From: an uncultured Actinomycetes bacterium
Lineage (GTDB): Bacteria > Actinomycetota > Actinomycetes > Nanopelagicales > Nanopelagicaceae
Assembly: GCA_903922325.1 (NCBI GenBank)
Contig: CAIXTG010000180.1
Coordinates: 1-34,314 of the forward strand
Reading direction: 5' to 3'
DNA length: 34,314 nt
The notes under the pieces are model-generated. The model did no database searches and was not told the DNA's origin. It saw only the letters and a program-made list of their open reading frames with translations. Of the stretch, positions 31,817 to 34,314 are shown in pieces (the first letter of the stretch is position 1; each line of letters starts with the position of its first letter). The translations under genes were made by a program, and so were the position numbers.

Positions 31817-32371
31817 ATGGGTCTAGAAGAGAAATTACCTAGTGGGTTTTTATTAACTTCAGTTGAAAAACTTGCGGGCTACATGCGCAAGAACTCACTG
31901 TGGCCAGCAACTTTTGGTTTGGCTTGTTGTGCAATTGAAATGATGGCAGCAGGTGCTGGTCGTTACGATTTAGCTCGTTTCGGAATGGAAGTTTTCCGCG
32001 CATCTCCACGTCAAGCAGATTTGATGATTGTTGCTGGTCGCGTTTCAAACAAGATGGCACCAGTTCTTCGCCAGATTTATGATCAAATGGCAGCGCCAAA
32101 ATGGGTTATCGCAATGGGTGCATGTGCATCTTCTGGTGGAATGTTTAACAACTATGCAATCGTGCAAGGTGTTGATCACGTAGTACCAGTTGATATTTAT
32201 TTACCAGGTTGCCCACCTCGTCCTGAAATGTTGATGGATGCAATTCTTAAATTGCACGATCAAATTTATGTTGAAAAGCTTGGTCCAAACCGCGAATTAG
32301 TAATCAAAAACGTTGAAGCAGCAGCTCTTGCAGCCCTTCCAACCCATCAAATGAAGGGGTTGTTAGCGTAA
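31817..32371 (+). CDS. nuoB: NADH-quinone oxidoreductase subunit B
   Basis: Peripheral-arm subunit holding the N2 4Fe-4S cluster, 184 residues. The four ligands are present: C37 and C38 in GLACCAIEMM, C103 in MGACASSGG and C132 in YLPGCPPRPE. The start ATG is 6 bp after the nuoA stop, and the stop shares one base with the nuoC start (TAATG). Codon use leans to strongly favoured low-GC codons, as expected for a well-expressed gene. Confidence 0.97.
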   Translation: MGLEEKLPSGFLLTSVEKLAGYMRKNSLWPATFGLACCAIEMMAAGAGRYDLARFGMEVFRASPRQADLMIVAGRVSNKMAPVLRQIYDQMAAPKWVIAMGACASSGGMFNNYAIVQGVDHVVPVDIYLPGCPPRPEMLMDAILKLHDQIYVEKLGPNRELVIKNVEAAALAALPTHQMKGLLA

Positions 32372-33006
32372 TGAGTAATGACGAGCGCGGTTCTTTTGGT
32401 ATTCACGGAACTGGCGATACTTCAGGTTATGGCGGGCTAGTTCGCACTCAAGTAAGCCCAGGCTCTACCGAGCGCCCATACGGTGGCTATTTCGATCAAG
32501 TTGCTGATGATTTAGAGCGTGCATATCCTGATTTTGCTGATGCAATTGAGCGCGTAGTTGTCGATCGTGGCGAATTAACGCTTCACATCAAACGTGAACG
32601 TTTGGTTGAAGTGTCGCTGATTTTGCGCGATCGCCTTAAGTTTGAAAACTGCTTAGGCGTTAGCGGTGTTCATTATCCAGCTGATACCAATCGCGAACTT
32701 CATGCTGTTTATCCATTACTTTCAATGACAAACAACCAACGCATTCGTCTTGAAGTTAGCGTTCCTGATTCTGATCCGCACATTCCTTCACTCGTTGAAG
32801 TTTGGGCTGGCAACAACTGGAACGAACGCGAAACTTTTGACATGTTCGGAATTATTTTCGACGGTCACCCAGGTCTTACTCGCATCTTGATGCCAGATGA
32901 TTGGCAAGGACACCCACAACGTAAAGATTATGCACTCGGTGGAATTCCAGTTGAGTACAAAGGCGCAACAACTCCGCCACCTAACGAACGTAGGTCATAC
33001 AAGTGA
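32371..33006 (+). CDS. nuoC: NADH-quinone oxidoreductase subunit C
   Basis: 30-kDa subunit of the complex I hydrophilic arm, 211 residues. After a Gly-rich N-terminus typical of actinobacterial NuoC come the core strands (ELTLHIKRERLVEVSLILRD) and the family signature NWNERETFDMFGIIFDGHPG (150-169), then LTRILMPDDWQGHPQRKDY. It is not fused to NuoD. The ATG overlaps the nuoB stop by 1 base, and the gene ends in a GTGA overlap with nuoD. Confidence 0.96.
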   Translation: MSNDERGSFGIHGTGDTSGYGGLVRTQVSPGSTERPYGGYFDQVADDLERAYPDFADAIERVVVDRGELTLHIKRERLVEVSLILRDRLKFENCLGVSGVHYPADTNRELHAVYPLLSMTNNQRIRLEVSVPDSDPHIPSLVEVWAGNNWNERETFDMFGIIFDGHPGLTRILMPDDWQGHPQRKDYALGGIPVEYKGATTPPPNERRSYK

Positions 33007-34314
33007 GCACATACGTAGATCCATACGCATCCTCTCGCGAAACTACCGAAGGAACTGTTTTCTCAGTTACCGGTGGCGATTGGGATTCACTAGTTACTGA
33101 AATTGGTCAGGCGAAAGAAGAGCGCGTTGTCGTAAACATGGGTCCGCAGCACCCATCAACTCACGGCGTGCTTCGTTTAGTTCTAGAACTTGAAGGCGAA
33201 ACTGTTACTGAAGTTCGTTGTGGAATTGGTTATCTACATACTGGTATTGAGAAGAACACTGAATATCGCAGCTGGACTCAAGGCGTTACTTTCGTAACTC
33301 GCATGGATTATTTGTCACCTATTTTCAATGAAACTGCATATTGCCTAGGTGTTGAAAAACTTCTAGGTATCGAAGCTCCAGAGCGCGCAAACCAAATTCG
33401 CGTAATGATGATGGAGTTCAACCGAATCTCCTCTCACATGGTTGCTCTCGGTACCGGCGCCCTCGAACTTGGCGCACTTTCACCGATGATCTTCTGCTTC
33501 CGCGAGCGCGAGCGCGTGCTTGATATCTTCGAATTAGTCTCAGGTTTACGCATGAATATGGCCTATGTGCGCCCAGGTGGCGTTGCCCAAGATCTACCAA
33601 AGGGCGCCATCGCAAAGATTCGCGAGACTGTTGCTGAACTTCGTAAAAACTTTAAAGATAACGAAAAACTTCTGGTTGGTAACTCAATCTGGATGAAGCG
33701 CACCGAAGGCATTGGTTACTTAGATCTAGCTGGTGCAACAACTCTGGGTATCACTGGCCCAGTTCTTCGTTCAACTGGCTTACCTTGGGATCTACGAAAG
33801 ATGCAGCCATATTGTGGTTACGAGCAATACGACTTCGATGTTGTAACTGCTGATACTTGCGATGTTTACGGTCGCTTCTTAATTCGAATTGCTGAACTAG
33901 AACAATCACTTCGCATCATTGAACAAGCCTGTGACAAGTTAGAAAAATCAGAAGGCCAGCGAGTAATGGTTGCTGATAAGAAAATTGCTTGGCCATCTCA
34001 GCTTGCTGTTGGTAATGACGGAATGGGTAACTCACTCGATCACATTCGCGAAATCATGGGCGAATCAATGGAAGCTTTAATCCACCACTTCAAGTTAGTA
34101 ACTGAAGGTTTCCAAGTTCCGGCAGGTCAGGTTTACGTTGCCGTTGAATCGCCACGTGGCGAACTTGGCGTTCACTTAGTATCCGACGGCGGCACCCGTC
34201 CTTATCGCGTTCACTTCCGCGAACCATCTTTTAATAACTTGCAATCAACTTCAGCGATGTGCGAAGGCAGCATGGTTGCCGACATCATCGGCGCAGTTGC
34301 ATCGATTGATCCAG
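33003..34314 (+). CDS. nuoD: NADH-quinone oxidoreductase subunit D (3' end outside window)
   Basis: 49-kDa subunit of complex I lining the quinone site. 437 codons are open to the window edge with no stop, so the gene is partial. It starts with GTG overlapping the nuoC stop (GTGA). Family segments are NMGPQHPSTHGVLRLVLEL (about 46-64), containing the quinone-site His of the GPQHPSTHG loop, then GYLHTGIEKNTEYR (75-88), RISSHMVALGTGALELGAL, MNMAYVRPGGVAQDLP and a late VESPRGELGVHLVSDGG. Only the last few residues should be missing. No frameshift is seen in the part present. Confidence 0.96.
   Translation, partial: MSTYVDPYASSRETTEGTVFSVTGGDWDSLVTEIGQAKEERVVVNMGPQHPSTHGVLRLVLELEGETVTEVRCGIGYLHTGIEKNTEYRSWTQGVTFVTRMDYLSPIFNETAYCLGVEKLLGIEAPERANQIRVMMMEFNRISSHMVALGTGALELGALSPMIFCFRERERVLDIFELVSGLRMNMAYVRPGGVAQDLPKGAIAKIRETVAELRKNFKDNEKLLVGNSIWMKRTEGIGYLDLAGATTLGITGPVLRSTGLPWDLRKMQPYCGYEQYDFDVVTADTCDVYGRFLIRIAELEQSLRIIEQACDKLEKSEGQRVMVADKKIAWPSQLAVGNDGMGNSLDHIREIMGESMEALIHHFKLVTEGFQVPAGQVYVAVESPRGELGVHLVSDGGTRPYRVHFREPSFNNLQSTSAMCEGSMVADIIGAVASIDP

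Overview
The window looks like a contiguous piece of chromosome from a free-living, streamlined actinobacterium with modest GC content. I infer the freshwater acI group (Nanopelagicales, Planktophila-like). The evidence is an actinobacterial gene repertoire and order (XPB-type helicase operon; PGAM-TlpA-CcdA-ResB-CcsB operon; men genes followed by menG and nuoABCD), low-GC codon use, GTG and TTG starts, and extreme compaction. The longest stretch without a gene is 84 bp (30622-30705). No stretch exceeds 300 bp without a gene. I see no rRNA, tRNA, CRISPR, insertion sequence, phage or integron feature.

Layout. 2-1304 (+): end of a sugar ABC permease and a BadF/GlcNAc-kinase-like sugar kinase. 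1305-3510 (-): radA and a cysteine-rich protein. 3572-5494 (+): proC and a secreted protein. 5496-7886 (-): large secreted metalloprotease-like protein with an FN3 domain. 7922-8523 (+): a small unknown protein and a glutaredoxin-like protein. 8486-14252 (-): XPB helicase, M20 peptidase, XPB/Ssl2-like protein and HAD phosphatase. 14303-18580 (+): histidine phosphatase plus the system II cytochrome c assembly genes. 18584-19621 (-): short cytochrome P450. 19644-20915 (+): GH125 exo-mannosidase. 20902-22347 (-): PLP-dependent Orn/Lys/Arg decarboxylase. 22405-23745 (+): GABA-type aminotransferase. 23742-25922 (-): PLDc_N membrane protein, menA, menE. 25975-29418 (+): menB, menC, menD. 29410-30621 (-): menF. 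30706-34314 (+): menG, then nuoA, nuoB, nuoC and partial nuoD.

The right half builds a respiratory chain. MenF-D-C-E-B-A-G make menaquinone, Nuo complex I reduces it, and TlpA/CcdA/ResB/CcsB assemble the c-type cytochromes used downstream. No menH or hotdog thioesterase gene is in the window, so those steps must be encoded elsewhere or done by other enzymes.

The most striking signal is architectural. There are 15 alternating strand blocks. All seven convergent junctions have a gap of 3 bp or less, or overlap by up to 38 bp, so none has room for a terminator between stop codons. The seven divergent gaps are only 22-84 bp. Most transcription-unit heads carry a TANNNT -10 box 6-9 nt before the start codon, exactly 6 nt in eight cases, which implies leaderless mRNAs. 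At two divergent junctions the opposing -10 boxes physically overlap. I found no clear new multi-gene defence or metabolic system. The least characterised content is the secreted pair at 4364-7886, the cysteine-rich protein next to radA, and the 117-aa protein at 7922.
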